From positions 1,178,001 to 1,242,000 of the forward strand of contig CAWJNF010000008.1 in assembly GCA_963844235.1 (NCBI GenBank): a stretch of 64,000 bases of DNA. The letters are read 5' to 3'. The notes under the pieces were generated by a model. It did not search any database, was not told where the DNA came from, and saw only the letters and a program-made list of their open reading frames with translations. Positions 17,676-26,647 of this stretch are shown in pieces. Origin of the DNA: CAWJNF01 sp963844235 (GTDB taxonomy: Bacteria > Actinomycetota > Thermoleophilia > Gaiellales > Gaiellaceae). Numbering within the stretch: position 1 is the first letter of the stretch; every line of letters starts with the position of its first letter. The translations under genes and the position numbers were made by a program.

Positions 17676-18365
17676 TCAGGCCTGGTCGGCGGCGTGCGCG
17701 AGCGCCGACGGAGTCTGGCAGCCGACGATCGCCGGCGCCTCCTGGACAAGCTCGTCGTTCTCGAGGGCCGCCACCATGAAGAGGGCGAAGTCCACGCGGC
17801 GCGTGATGTTGCTCTCGAGGATCGGATCCCCCACGTGCCGGCTCCATACGGGCAAGCCCTGACTCTCGCCCTCCTCCAGGTCGCTCCCGCGCACGACCGT
17901 CCACCGTGTGTCGCTGGCGAATATCCGCCGGCACGCCTCCACCTGGTCGTCGAGGTCCGCGAACCGGGCGAGGCGCGCGAGCGGGCCGAAGACCTTCACG
18001 AGCGCCTTGAGCTTCCAGGAGTACACGTCTTTGCCGTCGAGCGTGATGTGCCACCCGCACGAGAACACGAGCCGCGCTCCGGGAGGCGCGTAGTCGAGCA
18101 CGGCCTGGGCCGTCCCCGTCGAGTACTGGTGGACGCCCCGCGGGACCAGCACGACGAGCACCCCGTCGCACCCCTCGACCGCGCGCTTGATGACCTCGCG
18201 GTCGTTCGTCGCTCCCGGAACGACGGTCATGCGCTCCTTGAACGCGTGGAGCTTCTCCGCGCTTTGCTCGCGGCACACGCCCACCACCTCGTAGCCACGG
18301 TCGAGGGCGTGCTGCACCATGTACCGCCCGAGCTTCCCGGAGGCCCCCACGATGCAGACCCTCAT
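17676..18365 (-). CDS. NAD(P)-binding Rossmann (NmrA-like atypical SDR) protein
   Basis: A 229-residue protein beginning MRVCIVGASGKLGRYMVQHA, the GxxGxxG loop of atypical short-chain dehydrogenases. It has VVGVCRE for the cofactor ribose side, VVPGATND, GCDGVLVVLVPRGVH, ARLVFSCGWH and WTVVRGSDLEEG. There is no YxxxK pair in the usual place, so it may be a sensor or reductase of the NmrA group. It is on the minus strand after panE with 68 bp between. The product could act on a ubiquinone, flavin or terpenoid-like substrate; nothing local decides this. Confidence 0.75.
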   Translation of the reverse strand: MRVCIVGASGKLGRYMVQHALDRGYEVVGVCREQSAEKLHAFKERMTVVPGATNDREVIKRAVEGCDGVLVVLVPRGVHQYSTGTAQAVLDYAPPGARLVFSCGWHITLDGKDVYSWKLKALVKVFGPLARLARFADLDDQVEACRRIFASDTRWTVVRGSDLEEGESQGLPVWSRHVGDPILESNITRRVDFALFMVAALENDELVQEAPAIVGCQTPSALAHAADQA

Positions 18366-18419
18366 GCGGAGGCTTCCTCCCGGGCGCCGCCCGAGAGCAC
18401 GAGAGCCGCCGCCGCCTCG

Positions 18420-18485
18420 ACGTAGGCTCCGATCGCGCCGGCACCGAGGACCGCGAACCGCATCCGGGGAGTGTAGGGGCCGGAT
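18420..18485. repeat. Partial duplication of the panE 5' end and leader
   Basis: These 66 bases repeat 17564-17629 with one mismatch in the panE part (cgtAGg versus cgtACg). They include the first ~12 codons of panE and its upstream palindrome. On the minus strand this would be a start with no gene body. It looks like a recombination scar mediated by the palindromic repeat. Confidence 0.7.
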
Positions 18486-18500
18486 TGCTCCGGCCCCTAC
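18473..18500. repeat. Dispersed palindrome copy 2 (perfect form)
   Basis: GTAGGGGCCGGA-TTGC-TCCGGCCCCTAC: a perfect 12-bp stem with a 4-nt loop, the best copy of this element in the window. It lies between the SDR gene start and the HAF-repeat gene end, where it could also act as a terminator for the convergent or upstream transcript. Confidence 0.75.
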
Positions 18501-18558
18501 TGGGAGCGAAGCGGCAGGCCTCAGGCGAAGGCGATCTCCTCACCCGCTCGGCCCGTCC

Positions 18559-19101
18559 TCACTGGAACCCGTCCACTCCGGTCCACAACGACGCGAAGGG
18601 AGACAGGGCAGAGCCGATGTCTCCAACTCGGTTCGGCGCAGTCTCGGCGGCGTCGCCCACCTCGACCGTCTGACCCGCGCGGCGCTCATAGAGGCCGACG
18701 ATCTGACCTCGGTCGTTGAGGTCGTGGGCGTGGCTGTCGGAGGAGGCGAGCGGATGATCGATGGTCGTGTAGGTGCCGTTCCTGAGCAGGAAGCCGTGGC
18801 GGACCTGGTCGGCGTCCAGGTAGTAGCCGACGACGTGGCCACGGTTGTTGATGCCGAAGGGCGCGGTCTCGAGTACGGCGTCCGGGTGGTCGATCGTCGT
18901 GAACTCAGCCCCGTCGAAGACAAAACCCGGGCCGAGCGGGTCCACGGGATGGTCCGTGATGCAGCTCACGGGCGGCGGATCCTGGTTCGCAGCCGAGGAC
19001 GGCTGTGCTGCGGCCCCGACAAGAGTGAGCGTCGCGAGGAGCGAGGCGGCCAAGCCGAGGATCCTCGAACGACGGCCGGCCGTGATCTCTGGCGAGGTCA
19101 T
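18559..19101 (-). CDS. Secreted HAF-repeat protein
   Basis: A 180-residue protein. MTSPEITAGRRSRILGLAAS starts an export signal ending near AQPSSAA. The mature part has HAF-type repeats: FVFDGAEFTTIDHPDAVLET, INNRGHVVGYYLDADQVRHG, FLLRNGTYTTIDHPLASS and LNDRGQIVGLYE. Such repeats build extracellular beta-propeller-like domains of unknown role. The start was chosen because of the signal peptide and the GAAAGGGGTCAGC leader. The gene sits alone between the SDR and the cupredoxin. Confidence 0.75.
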   Translation of the reverse strand: MTSPEITAGRRSRILGLAASLLATLTLVGAAAQPSSAANQDPPPVSCITDHPVDPLGPGFVFDGAEFTTIDHPDAVLETAPFGINNRGHVVGYYLDADQVRHGFLLRNGTYTTIDHPLASSDSHAHDLNDRGQIVGLYERRAGQTVEVGDAAETAPNRVGDIGSALSPFASLWTGVDGFQ

Positions 19102-19357
19102 GCTGACCCCTTTCTGGCTCGGTTGAGGCCTGTCGGCTGCGCGGGGTTCGCAACATGCAGGGGGACGGTTCGAGCCAAAAGTCACATGGCTCTCCGCGAC
19201 CGGCGCCGTCGCATTGAGGTCAACGTTGCTGTGGCCTGTCGACCGTCACGGGCCAGCGCTATTCACGAGACCAGAGCCCACGAGACCGGTGGTTTGCACG
19301 CACGTGCCAGGGGGGATATGCCAAGAACCGGCGAGCCACCGACCCAAGGAGGCACAC

Positions 19358-19756
19358 ATGCGTCGCAAGACGCTCGTCGCGGCTTTCGCCGGCGCGATTG
19401 TGCTCGTTCCGTTTCTTGCCGCCTGCGGCGGGGACGACGAGGAGGCGAACGGCGAGCCTGCCGCAGCGTCCCAGACGATCGAGATCTCGGGGACGGAGTA
19501 TCAGTTCGATCCGTCGACGGTCAGTGTCGACAGTCCAGGCACCTATACGTTCCGCCTCGTCAACGACGGCGAGGAGCCGCATGCGCTCGAGATCGAGGGC
19601 AACGGCATCGAGGAAGAAACGGACACCATCGGTCCGGGCGAATCGGCCGAGGTGACGGTAGAGCTCTCGGAGGCAGGCGACTACGAGATGTACTGCCCAG
19701 TCGACGATCACCGCGGGCAGGGCATGGAGGGCACCCTCACCGTCAGCGACGGCTAG
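19358..19756 (+). CDS. Cupredoxin-domain lipoprotein
   Basis: A 132-residue protein after an AAGGAGG site. MRRKTLVAAFAGAIVLVPFL is followed by the lipobox LAAC, so it is probably lipid-anchored outside the membrane. The domain has YQFDPSTVSVDSPGTYTF, VNDGEEPHALEIEG and DYEMYCPVDDHRGQGMEGTL. The His of EPHAL and the Cys, His and Met near the end match type I copper ligands. It would act as a one-electron carrier or copper-binding protein. No partner oxidase is next to it. Confidence 0.85.
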   Translation: MRRKTLVAAFAGAIVLVPFLAACGGDDEEANGEPAAASQTIEISGTEYQFDPSTVSVDSPGTYTFRLVNDGEEPHALEIEGNGIEEETDTIGPGESAEVTVELSEAGDYEMYCPVDDHRGQGMEGTLTVSDG

Positions 19757-19763
19757 GACGGCT

Positions 19764-21251
19764 CTACTCGCCGTAGATCGCCGCCGCGACGCGGCGGCGC
19801 TGGAGCTTCCCGGTGGGCGTGCGGGGAATCTCCGGAAGGACGTGCACGACGGAGGGAACCTTGACCGCCGTCAAGCGCTCGCGGCAGTGGTCGATCAGCG
19901 CACGCTCGTCGGCCTGCCCGCTCAGCGCCACCGCGGCCGCCACCTGCTCCCCGTACTTCTCGTCCGGGATGCCGAAGCAGGCGGCGTCGGCGACCGCCGG
20001 ATGCGCGAGTAGCGCCTCCTCGACCTCGCCGGGCGAGATGTTCTCGCCGCCCCGGATGATCAGCTCCTTGATGCGCCCGACGAGCCGCAGGTAGCCGTCC
20101 TCGAAAACGCCCTGGTCGCCCGTCCGGAACCAGCCGTCGCGGAACGACTCGGCGTTCGCCTCCGGGTTCGCCAGGTAGCCGGGAGTGAGGCCCGGGCCGG
20201 ATATGGCGACCTCGCCCGGCGTGCCGGGCCGGGCGTCCTGCCAGGCAGGATCGACGATGCGGATTGCAGCCCCGGTCGGCAAGCCCACGGTGCCCGCGCG
20301 GCGGTCGGCGGGCGGAAGCGGGTTCGCGGCCATCTCGTGGCTCGCCTCGGTCATCCCGTACGCCTCCAGCATGGGCACGCGGTAGGCCTCCTCGCAGCGC
20401 GCCATCAGCTCGGGGCTGAGCGCCGAGGAGCACGAGCGCGCGAAACGCAGCCGGCTCTCTCGCGCCGGCTCGGCCCGCTCGATCAGCATGTGGTGGATCG
20501 TCGGCCCCGCGGAGACCCAGGTGACGCCCAGCTCGGCGACGTGCTGCCAGAAGCGGCGCGGCGCGAGCCGCCTCGGCACGACGACCGTTCCCCCGGCGAG
20601 CAGCGCGGCCAGGGTCGAGGCGACGAGCCCGTGGACGTGGAAAAGCGGCATGGCCACGTAGGACACGTCCTCCTGTGTGAGGCGGTAGTGGGCTGTCATC
20701 GAGCGCGCCGAGGCGACGAGGTTGCGCTGCAGGAGCGGCACCTGCTTCGGCCGGCTCGTCGTCCCGCTCGTGTGCAGGAGGATGGCGACGTCCTCGGCGC
20801 CCCCCGCTTCGTAGCTGGTCGCCTTCGCCGCGGCCGCCGCTCCCAGCCTGGTCGCGCCCGCGCCCATGGCGACGTCGACGCACCGCACCTCGTCGCCCGC
20901 GGCCGCTCGCGCGGCCGCCGCCTCGGACTCGGGGACGAGCAGGACACGAGGCCTGAGGTCGCCGAGGAAGAATGCAAACTCGTCGGCCGTGTAGGCCGGG
21001 TTGAGCGGCGCGGCCGCGGCGCCGAGCGCGCCGAGCGCGAGCAGCAGCTCGACGAGCTCGGGCCCGTTCGGCAGCGCCAGCGCGACCCGATCTCCCCGTT
21101 CCACGCCGAGCCCGCTGAGCTCGCGGGCGTGAGCGTCGACCCGCTCGGCGAGCTCGGCGCGACCCAGCGCGACGCCGTCGTCGGGAGAAACGAGCGCCGG
21201 CCGGCCGGCATCCCCGGTCGAGCAGACCGCCGAGAGGGCCTCACGGTCCAT
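19764..21251 (-). CDS. Acyl-CoA synthetase (AMP-forming, ANL superfamily)
   Basis: A 495-residue adenylate-forming enzyme. ILLHTSGTTSRPKQVPLL is the AMP/phosphate loop (A3), YGMTEASHEMA the A5 motif, TGDQGVFEDGYLRLVGRIKE the A7-A8 hinge, IIRGGENISPGEVEE follows, and PRTPTGKLQRRRVA holds the A10 catalytic Lys. It makes acyl-AMP and then acyl-CoA from a carboxylic acid; the family also includes oxalyl- and malonyl-CoA synthetases. The gene is complete. It starts 39 bp from the divergent fbiC start. The substrate cannot be read from sequence. Confidence 0.9.
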   Translation of the reverse strand: MDREALSAVCSTGDAGRPALVSPDDGVALGRAELAERVDAHARELSGLGVERGDRVALALPNGPELVELLLALGALGAAAAPLNPAYTADEFAFFLGDLRPRVLLVPESEAAAARAAAGDEVRCVDVAMGAGATRLGAAAAAKATSYEAGGAEDVAILLHTSGTTSRPKQVPLLQRNLVASARSMTAHYRLTQEDVSYVAMPLFHVHGLVASTLAALLAGGTVVVPRRLAPRRFWQHVAELGVTWVSAGPTIHHMLIERAEPARESRLRFARSCSSALSPELMARCEEAYRVPMLEAYGMTEASHEMAANPLPPADRRAGTVGLPTGAAIRIVDPAWQDARPGTPGEVAISGPGLTPGYLANPEANAESFRDGWFRTGDQGVFEDGYLRLVGRIKELIIRGGENISPGEVEEALLAHPAVADAACFGIPDEKYGEQVAAAVALSGQADERALIDHCRERLTAVKVPSVVHVLPEIPRTPTGKLQRRRVAAAIYGE

Positions 21252-21290
21252 CCGGGTGAGCGTACCCGCTGCGGTTACGATCCATCTGCC

Positions 21291-23735
21291 GTGACGACCG
21301 ACGGACTCGTCGAGCTCGACGCCGCCGACCTGCTCGAGCGGGCGCAGGAGCTACGCGAGCGCGGCCACGGTCCCGTCGTCACCTTCTCGCCGAAGGTCTT
21401 CATCCCGCTGACGAAGCTCTGCCGCGACGTCTGCCACTACTGCACGTTCGCGCAGCCGCCGAGACGGGGCGAGCGTGCCTATATGACCGCCGACGAGGTG
21501 CTGGCGATCGCGCAGGCCGGCGCCGCGGCGGGCTGTCACGAGGCCCTCTTCACGCTCGGCGACAAGCCCGAGCGCCGCTACCGGGCCGCCCGCGAGGAGC
21601 TCGAGGCGCTCGGGTGCGAGACGACGATCGAGTACCTCGCCCGGATGGCGCAGCTCGTGCTGGACGAGACCGGCCTCCTCCCCCACGCCAACCCCGGCGT
21701 CATGTCGGCCGAGGAGCTGGCGCTGCTGCGCGGCGCGTCGGCCTCGCAGGGGATCATGCTGGAGACGGCTTCGAGGCGGCTCTCCGAGCGCGGCGGCCCC
21801 CACTTCGGCTCGCCCGACAAGCTCCCGGCGGTCAGGCTGGAGACGCTGCGGCTCGCAGGTGAGCTGCGTATCCCCTTCACGAGCGGGATCCTGATCGGCA
21901 TCGGCGAGACTCGCCTCGAGCGGCTCGAGGCACTGCACGCCATCCGTGAGCTCCACGAGCGCTACGGCCACGTGCAGGAGGTCATCGTCCAGAACTTCCG
22001 CGCCAAGCCCGGCACGAAGATGCACGAGCATCCCGAGCCGTCTCTCGAGGAGCTGCTCTGGACATGCGCCGCCGCCCGCGTCGTCCTCGGCCCCGAGATG
22101 AACATCCAGGCGCCGCCGAACCTCTCCTACGACGAGTTCCCGAGACTGCTCGACGCGGGAATCAACGACTGGGGCGGCGTCTCCCCCGTGACGATCGACC
22201 ACGTCAACCCGGAGGCGCCGTGGCCCGAGATCGAGCGGCTGGCGCGCGCAACGCGCGAGCGCGGGCTCGAGCTCGCCCCCCGTCTGCCGATCTACCCGGA
22301 GTACGTCGCCGACGTCGGGGCGTGGTGCGAGCCGCGCGTGGCGATCGCAGTCCTGCGGCGAGCCGATGCCTCCGGCCTGGCCCGCGAGGACGGCTGGGCC
22401 GCGGGCGCCGCGATGCCGATCCCGACCTCCTTCGCCCCGCTCACAAGCCCGGGGTCAAGTCTTGCATACACACATAGCGAGGCCTCTTATGTTCGTATGC
22501 AAGACTTGACCCCGTCCGTTGGCTCCGCGCTCGCGAAGGTGCGCGAGGAGGTCGCGCTCGAGGAGGACGACGTCACCGCCCTGTTCGAGGCCCGGGGCCC
22601 TTCGCTCGACGCCGTCCTCCAGGCGGCGGACGGGCTCCGGCGCGAGGTGTGCGGCGACACGGTGAGCTACGTCGTCACGCGCAACATCAACTACACGAAC
22701 GTCTGCTACTTCCGCTGCGGGTTCTGCGCGTTCTCGAAGGGCAAGCTGGCCGAGAACCTGCGGGGGCCCGCGTACGTGGTGCCGCTCGAGGAGATCGTGC
22801 GTCGCTGCCACGAGGCCTGGGAGCGCGGTGCGACGGAGGTCTGCCTGCAGGGCGGCATCCACCCGAGCTTCACGGGCGACTACTACGTCGAGGTCTGCGA
22901 GGCAATCAAGTCGGAGCTGCCCGACCTCCACGTCCACGCCTTCTCCGCGCTCGAGGTCTGGCAGGGAGCAGCCACGCTCGGCGTGCCGCTGTCCGACTTC
23001 CTCGCGCGGCTTCGCGACGTCGGCCTCGCGTCGCTGCCCGGCACCGCAGCCGAGATCCTCGACGACGAGGTCAGGCGCGTCCTCTGCCCGGACAAGGTGA
23101 ACACGGCGCAGTGGCTCGAGGTGCACGACACCGCGCACCGGGCCGGCCTGCGCTCCACGACGACGATCATGTACGGCTCCGTCGAGGGCACGAGGAGCTG
23201 GGCGCGCCACCTGCTCGCGATCCGGGACCAGCAGGTGCGCTCCGGGGGCTTCACGGAGTTCGTGCCGCTGCCGTTCGTGCACATGGAGGCGCCGATCTAC
23301 CTGCACGGCCACGCCCGCCCCGGCCCCACCTACCGGGAGGCGGTCCTCATGCACGCGGTCGCCCGTCTCGCCCTGCACCCGCACATCACGAACGTGCAGG
23401 CTTCCTGGGTGAAGCTCGGCGTCGACGGGGCCGCGGCCGCTCTGCGCGCCGGCGCGAACGACCTCGGCGGCACGCTCATGAACGAGTCGATCTCCCGCGC
23501 GGCCGGTGCGAGCCACGGCCAGGAGATGCCGCCGGAGGCGATGGAGACCACCATCCGATCGCTCGGCCGCACGCCGAGGCAGCGCACCACGCTCTACGGC
23601 ACGCCCGCTCCCGAGCGCACGCGGGCCTCGTTCGGAGCCGCCGCGCTGGTCGAGCCGGCCAACCCGAAGGTCGACACGTCGCGCATGAAGCGCCCCTCGG
23701 GCCGCCTCGTCCGCCCCGGCCTCCCGGTCGCCTGA
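21291..23735 (+). CDS. fbiC: FO synthase, fused CofG-CofH (FbiC), with an inserted palindrome in the linker
   Basis: An 814-residue bifunctional radical-SAM enzyme. The CofG half (1-375) has its cluster motif CRDVCHYC (C44, C48, C51). The CofH half (about 415-810) has CYFRCGFC (C472, C476, C479). Together they build the deazaflavin FO from 5-amino-6-ribitylaminouracil and tyrosine for F420. GTG at 21291 was chosen because the protein begins there by homology. Between the halves, residues 387-408 (SSLAYTHSEASYVRMQDL) are encoded by a 65-bp inverted repeat that keeps the frame. DUF3830 and urease genes follow with almost no gaps. Other F420 genes lie at 13.8-16.6 kb. Confidence 0.93.
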   Translation: MTTDGLVELDAADLLERAQELRERGHGPVVTFSPKVFIPLTKLCRDVCHYCTFAQPPRRGERAYMTADEVLAIAQAGAAAGCHEALFTLGDKPERRYRAAREELEALGCETTIEYLARMAQLVLDETGLLPHANPGVMSAEELALLRGASASQGIMLETASRRLSERGGPHFGSPDKLPAVRLETLRLAGELRIPFTSGILIGIGETRLERLEALHAIRELHERYGHVQEVIVQNFRAKPGTKMHEHPEPSLEELLWTCAAARVVLGPEMNIQAPPNLSYDEFPRLLDAGINDWGGVSPVTIDHVNPEAPWPEIERLARATRERGLELAPRLPIYPEYVADVGAWCEPRVAIAVLRRADASGLAREDGWAAGAAMPIPTSFAPLTSPGSSLAYTHSEASYVRMQDLTPSVGSALAKVREEVALEEDDVTALFEARGPSLDAVLQAADGLRREVCGDTVSYVVTRNINYTNVCYFRCGFCAFSKGKLAENLRGPAYVVPLEEIVRRCHEAWERGATEVCLQGGIHPSFTGDYYVEVCEAIKSELPDLHVHAFSALEVWQGAATLGVPLSDFLARLRDVGLASLPGTAAEILDDEVRRVLCPDKVNTAQWLEVHDTAHRAGLRSTTTIMYGSVEGTRSWARHLLAIRDQQVRSGGFTEFVPLPFVHMEAPIYLHGHARPGPTYREAVLMHAVARLALHPHITNVQASWVKLGVDGAAAALRAGANDLGGTLMNESISRAAGASHGQEMPPEAMETTIRSLGRTPRQRTTLYGTPAPERTRASFGAAALVEPANPKVDTSRMKRPSGRLVRPGLPVA
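22450..22514. repeat. 65-bp inverted repeat inserted in fbiC
   Basis: A perfect 20-bp inverted repeat (22450-22469 and 22495-22514; arm core GGGGTCAAGTCTTGCATAC) around a 25-nt AT-richer spacer that can extend the hairpin. The base use differs sharply from the surrounding gene. The form resembles REP-like elements moved by RAYT-type transposases. It is the only copy here. Confidence 0.85.
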
Positions 23736-23736
23736 A

Positions 23737-24165
23737 ATGCCCGACCTCGTCGCGATCCAGGCCGGACCGCTGTCCTTCAAGGCGCGCCTCGAAGAGGAGA
23801 AGGCGCCGCGCACGGTGGCGCTCTTTCGCACGATGCTGCCCTACAGGAACAAGATCATCCAGGCGCGCTGGAGCGGGTTCGCGGCCTGGGTGCCGATGGG
23901 CTTCGGCAACGAGCTCGATCTGCCGCCCGAGAACGCGACGACCATCCCGCAGGCCGGGGACGTCCTCCTCTACCCCGGCGGGGTGTCCGAGACGGAGATC
24001 CTGTTCCCGTACGGGCCGACGTACTTCGCCAGCGTGGCCGGGCCGCTCGCCGGCAACCACTTCCTGACCGTTCTCGACGGACGCGAGCACTTCGAGGCAC
24101 TCGGCCGGCTGGTGCAATGGGAAGGGGCACAGGACATCTCGTTCGAGCTCGCGGAAGGGGGCTGA
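23737..24165 (+). CDS. DUF3830 family protein (cyclophilin-like fold)
   Basis: A 142-residue protein that starts 1 bp after the fbiC stop. Blocks LSFKARLEEEKAPRTVALF, LPYRNKIIQARWSGFAAWVP, PQAGDVLLYPGGVSETEILF and YGPTYFASVAGPLAGNHFLT match the DUF3830 family. Members often lie beside amidase, hydantoinase or urease-type genes, but their function is unknown. There is no signal peptide. Its place between fbiC and urease genes suggests cotranscription. Confidence 0.85.
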   Translation: MPDLVAIQAGPLSFKARLEEEKAPRTVALFRTMLPYRNKIIQARWSGFAAWVPMGFGNELDLPPENATTIPQAGDVLLYPGGVSETEILFPYGPTYFASVAGPLAGNHFLTVLDGREHFEALGRLVQWEGAQDISFELAEGG

Positions 24166-24166
24166 G

Positions 24167-24856
24167 GTGCACCTGAGCCCGAAGGAGACGGATCGGCTGC
24201 TCCTCTTCCTCGCCGCCGAGCTGGCGCGGAGACGTAGAGCACGAGGCCTGAAGCTGAACTACCCGGAGGCGCGGGCGCTGATCGCCGACGAGATCTGCGA
24301 GGGCGCGCGCGACGGCAAATCCGTCGCCGAGCTGATGGGCTTCGGACAGACGCTGCTCACGACCGACGACGTCCAACCCGGCGTGGCGAAGCTCGTCGGC
24401 ACGCTCCAGGTCGAGGCGATGTTCCCCGACGGGCAGAAGCTCGTGACGATCCACGACCCCATCCAGCCCGGGCACGATCCGGTGGAGGGCGTGGAGCCCG
24501 GGGAGCTCCGGATCGCCGACGGGGAGATCGAGCTGAACGCCGGTCGCGAGACCGCCACGGTGACCGTCACCAACCTCGGCGACCGCCCCGTCCAGGTCGG
24601 CTCGCACTACCACTTCTTCGAGGTGAACCCCGGGCTTCGCTTCGACCGCGCCCGGGCCTTCGGGATGCGGCTCGACATCGCGGCCGGCACGGCCGTCCGC
24701 TTCGAGCCCGGCGAGGAGCGCGAGGTCGACCTCGTGGCCTTCGGCGGCGATCGCGAGGTCTTCGGCCTCAACCGCCTCACCGAGGGCAAGGCGACACCCG
24801 ATCGGCTCGAGGAGGCGCTCGCCCGGGCCCTCCAGGGCGGCTACGAGGGAGCCTGA
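24167..24856 (+). CDS. ureAB: Urease gamma-beta fusion subunit
   Basis: A 229-residue protein. Residues 1-100 are the gamma subunit (HLSPKETDRLLLFLAAELAR, LNYPEARALIADEICEGARD, MGFGQTLLTTDDV). Residues about 125-229 are the beta subunit (PGELRIADGEIELNAGRE, RPVQVGSHYHFFEVNPGLRF, LDIAAGTAVRFEPGEEREV). The fused gamma-beta form is known from some bacteria. The GTG start at 24167 follows the DUF3830 gene by 1 bp. With UreC it forms the urea-hydrolysing enzyme. Confidence 0.95.
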   Translation: MHLSPKETDRLLLFLAAELARRRRARGLKLNYPEARALIADEICEGARDGKSVAELMGFGQTLLTTDDVQPGVAKLVGTLQVEAMFPDGQKLVTIHDPIQPGHDPVEGVEPGELRIADGEIELNAGRETATVTVTNLGDRPVQVGSHYHFFEVNPGLRFDRARAFGMRLDIAAGTAVRFEPGEEREVDLVAFGGDREVFGLNRLTEGKATPDRLEEALARALQGGYEGA

Positions 24857-24861
24857 CCGCA

Positions 24862-26577
24862 GTGGGACGGAAGATCAGCCGCCGCGCCTACGCCGAGCTC
24901 TTCGGGCCCACCGTCGGCGACCGCGTGCGCCTCGGCGACTCCGACCTCTGGGCAGAGGTGGAGCACGACTACACCGTCTACGGCGACGAGTGCGTCTTCG
25001 GGGGCGGCAAGACGCTCCGCGACGGCCTCGGCACCCACGGGGGCGTGACGGCCGCCGAGGGAGCGCTCGACTTCGTCATCACGAATGCGCTCGTGGTCGA
25101 CGCCGCGCAGGGCATCGTGAAAGCGGACATCGGCATCAAGGACGGGCGTATCGCCGGCATCGGCAAGGCCGGCAACCCGCAGCTGATGGACGGCGTCACG
25201 CCGGGCCTGGTCGTCGGCGCCAACACCGACGTGCGAGCTGCCGAGGGCATGATCGTCACCGCCGGCGGCATCGACGTCCACGTCCACTTCGACTCCGCCG
25301 GCCTCTGCGAGGAGGCGATCTCCGCCGGCGTGACGACGCTGCTCGGCGGCGGCCTCGGCCCGGTGACCGTCGGAATCTGCTCCTCGGGCACGGAGAATCT
25401 CGGCCGGATGCTGCAGGCGGCCGACGGCTTCCCGCTCAACTTCGGCTTCCTCGGCAAAGGTTCGGCGTACGCGGTCGAGCCGCTGCTCGAGCAGGTTCGG
25501 GCGGGCGCCATCGGGCTGAAGATCCACGAGGACTGGGGCGCCATGCCCGCGGTCATCCACGCCTCGCTCGACGCGGGCGACGAGCTGGACGTGCAGGTGC
25601 AGATCCACACCGACACGCTGAACGAGTCCGGATTCTTCGAGCACACAATGCGCGCGATCGGCGGCCGCACGATCCACACGTACCACTCCGAGGGCGCAGG
25701 CGGCGGCCACGCGCCGGACATCATCCGCGTCGCCGGCGAGGAGAACTGCCTCCCCTCCTCGACGAACCCGACGAACCCCTACACGCTGAACACGTTCGAC
25801 GAGCACCTGGACATGGTCATGGTCTGCCACCACCTGAACCCCCGCGTGCCCGAGGACGTCGCGTTCGCCGAGTCCCGGATCCGCCGCGAGACGATCGCCG
25901 CAGAGGACGTGCTCCACGACCGCGGGGCGATCTCGGTGATCGGCTCGGACTCGCAGGGCATGGGCCGGATCGGCGAGACGATCGCACGCACCTGGCAGGT
26001 GGCGGCGCACATGAAGGCCGAGCGCGGCTCGCTGCCCGAGGACGCCGGCTCTGGCCACGACAACCAGCGGATCAAGCGCTACGTCGCCAAGTACACGCTC
26101 AACGCCGCCAGGATGTACGGGATCGACCACGAGATCGGCTCGCTCGAGGTCGGCAAGCTCGCCGACATCGTCCTCTGGGAGCCGAAGTTCTTCGGCATCA
26201 AGCCGGAGGTCGTCTTCAAGGGCGGCTTCCCCGCCTGGTCGGTGATGGGCGAGTCGAACGCCTCGCTGATGACCTGCGAGCCGCTCACGTACCGGCCGCA
26301 ATGGGGCGCCTTCGGCGGAGCGAAACAGGCGCTGTCGGTGACGTTCATGGCCCAGGCGGCGGTCGCCGGCGGCGTGCCCGAGCGGCTCGGGCTGCGTAGC
26401 CGGTGCGTCGCGGCGCGCGGCTGCCGCGCCCTCACGAAGCGCGACATGGTCTGGAACGACGCGCTGCCCGAGATCCGCGTCGACCCGGAGACCTACCGCG
26501 TCGAGGTCGACGGGGAGCTCGCGACGTGCGAGCCTATGAGCCGCGTCCCGCTCGGCCCCCTCTACGTCCTCAAATGA
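24862..26577 (+). CDS. ureC: Urease alpha subunit
   Basis: A 571-residue protein, full length for the family. IDVHVHF gives the two nickel His (about 140 and 142), and IGLKIHEDWG holds the carbamylated Lys (K220). HTDTLNESGF, YHSEGAGGGHAPDI, VCHHLNPRVPEDVAFAESRI and GSDSQGMGRIGE complete the active site and mobile flap. It hydrolyses urea to ammonia and carbamate in the cytoplasm. The start GTG is 5 bp after the UreAB stop. No frameshift is seen. Confidence 0.97.
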   Translation: MGRKISRRAYAELFGPTVGDRVRLGDSDLWAEVEHDYTVYGDECVFGGGKTLRDGLGTHGGVTAAEGALDFVITNALVVDAAQGIVKADIGIKDGRIAGIGKAGNPQLMDGVTPGLVVGANTDVRAAEGMIVTAGGIDVHVHFDSAGLCEEAISAGVTTLLGGGLGPVTVGICSSGTENLGRMLQAADGFPLNFGFLGKGSAYAVEPLLEQVRAGAIGLKIHEDWGAMPAVIHASLDAGDELDVQVQIHTDTLNESGFFEHTMRAIGGRTIHTYHSEGAGGGHAPDIIRVAGEENCLPSSTNPTNPYTLNTFDEHLDMVMVCHHLNPRVPEDVAFAESRIRRETIAAEDVLHDRGAISVIGSDSQGMGRIGETIARTWQVAAHMKAERGSLPEDAGSGHDNQRIKRYVAKYTLNAARMYGIDHEIGSLEVGKLADIVLWEPKFFGIKPEVVFKGGFPAWSVMGESNASLMTCEPLTYRPQWGAFGGAKQALSVTFMAQAAVAGGVPERLGLRSRCVAARGCRALTKRDMVWNDALPEIRVDPETYRVEVDGELATCEPMSRVPLGPLYVLK

Positions 26578-26608
26578 GCGAAAGGGCGGCAACCTGTGGG
26601 TGACAGGC

Positions 26609-26633
26609 GGGCCGGATGAGATCCGGCCCCTAC
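26609..26633. repeat. Dispersed palindrome copy 3
   Basis: CGGGCCGGAT-GAG-ATCCGGCCCCTAC between ureC and ureG, 15 bp before the ureG start and just upstream of its GGAGGAGGG ribosome site. It could form a hairpin in the urease mRNA that tunes expression of the accessory genes relative to the structural genes. Confidence 0.7.
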
Positions 26634-26647
26634 ATCCGGAGGAGGGC

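Noticed and set aside
17616..18500. CRISPR-like repeats
   Set aside because: The palindromes are single, dispersed and not separated by regular spacers.
22450..22514. Intrinsic terminator inside fbiC
   Set aside because: The hairpin is strong, but it has no U-run and the frame continues into an intact CofH half, so it is treated as an inserted repeat.
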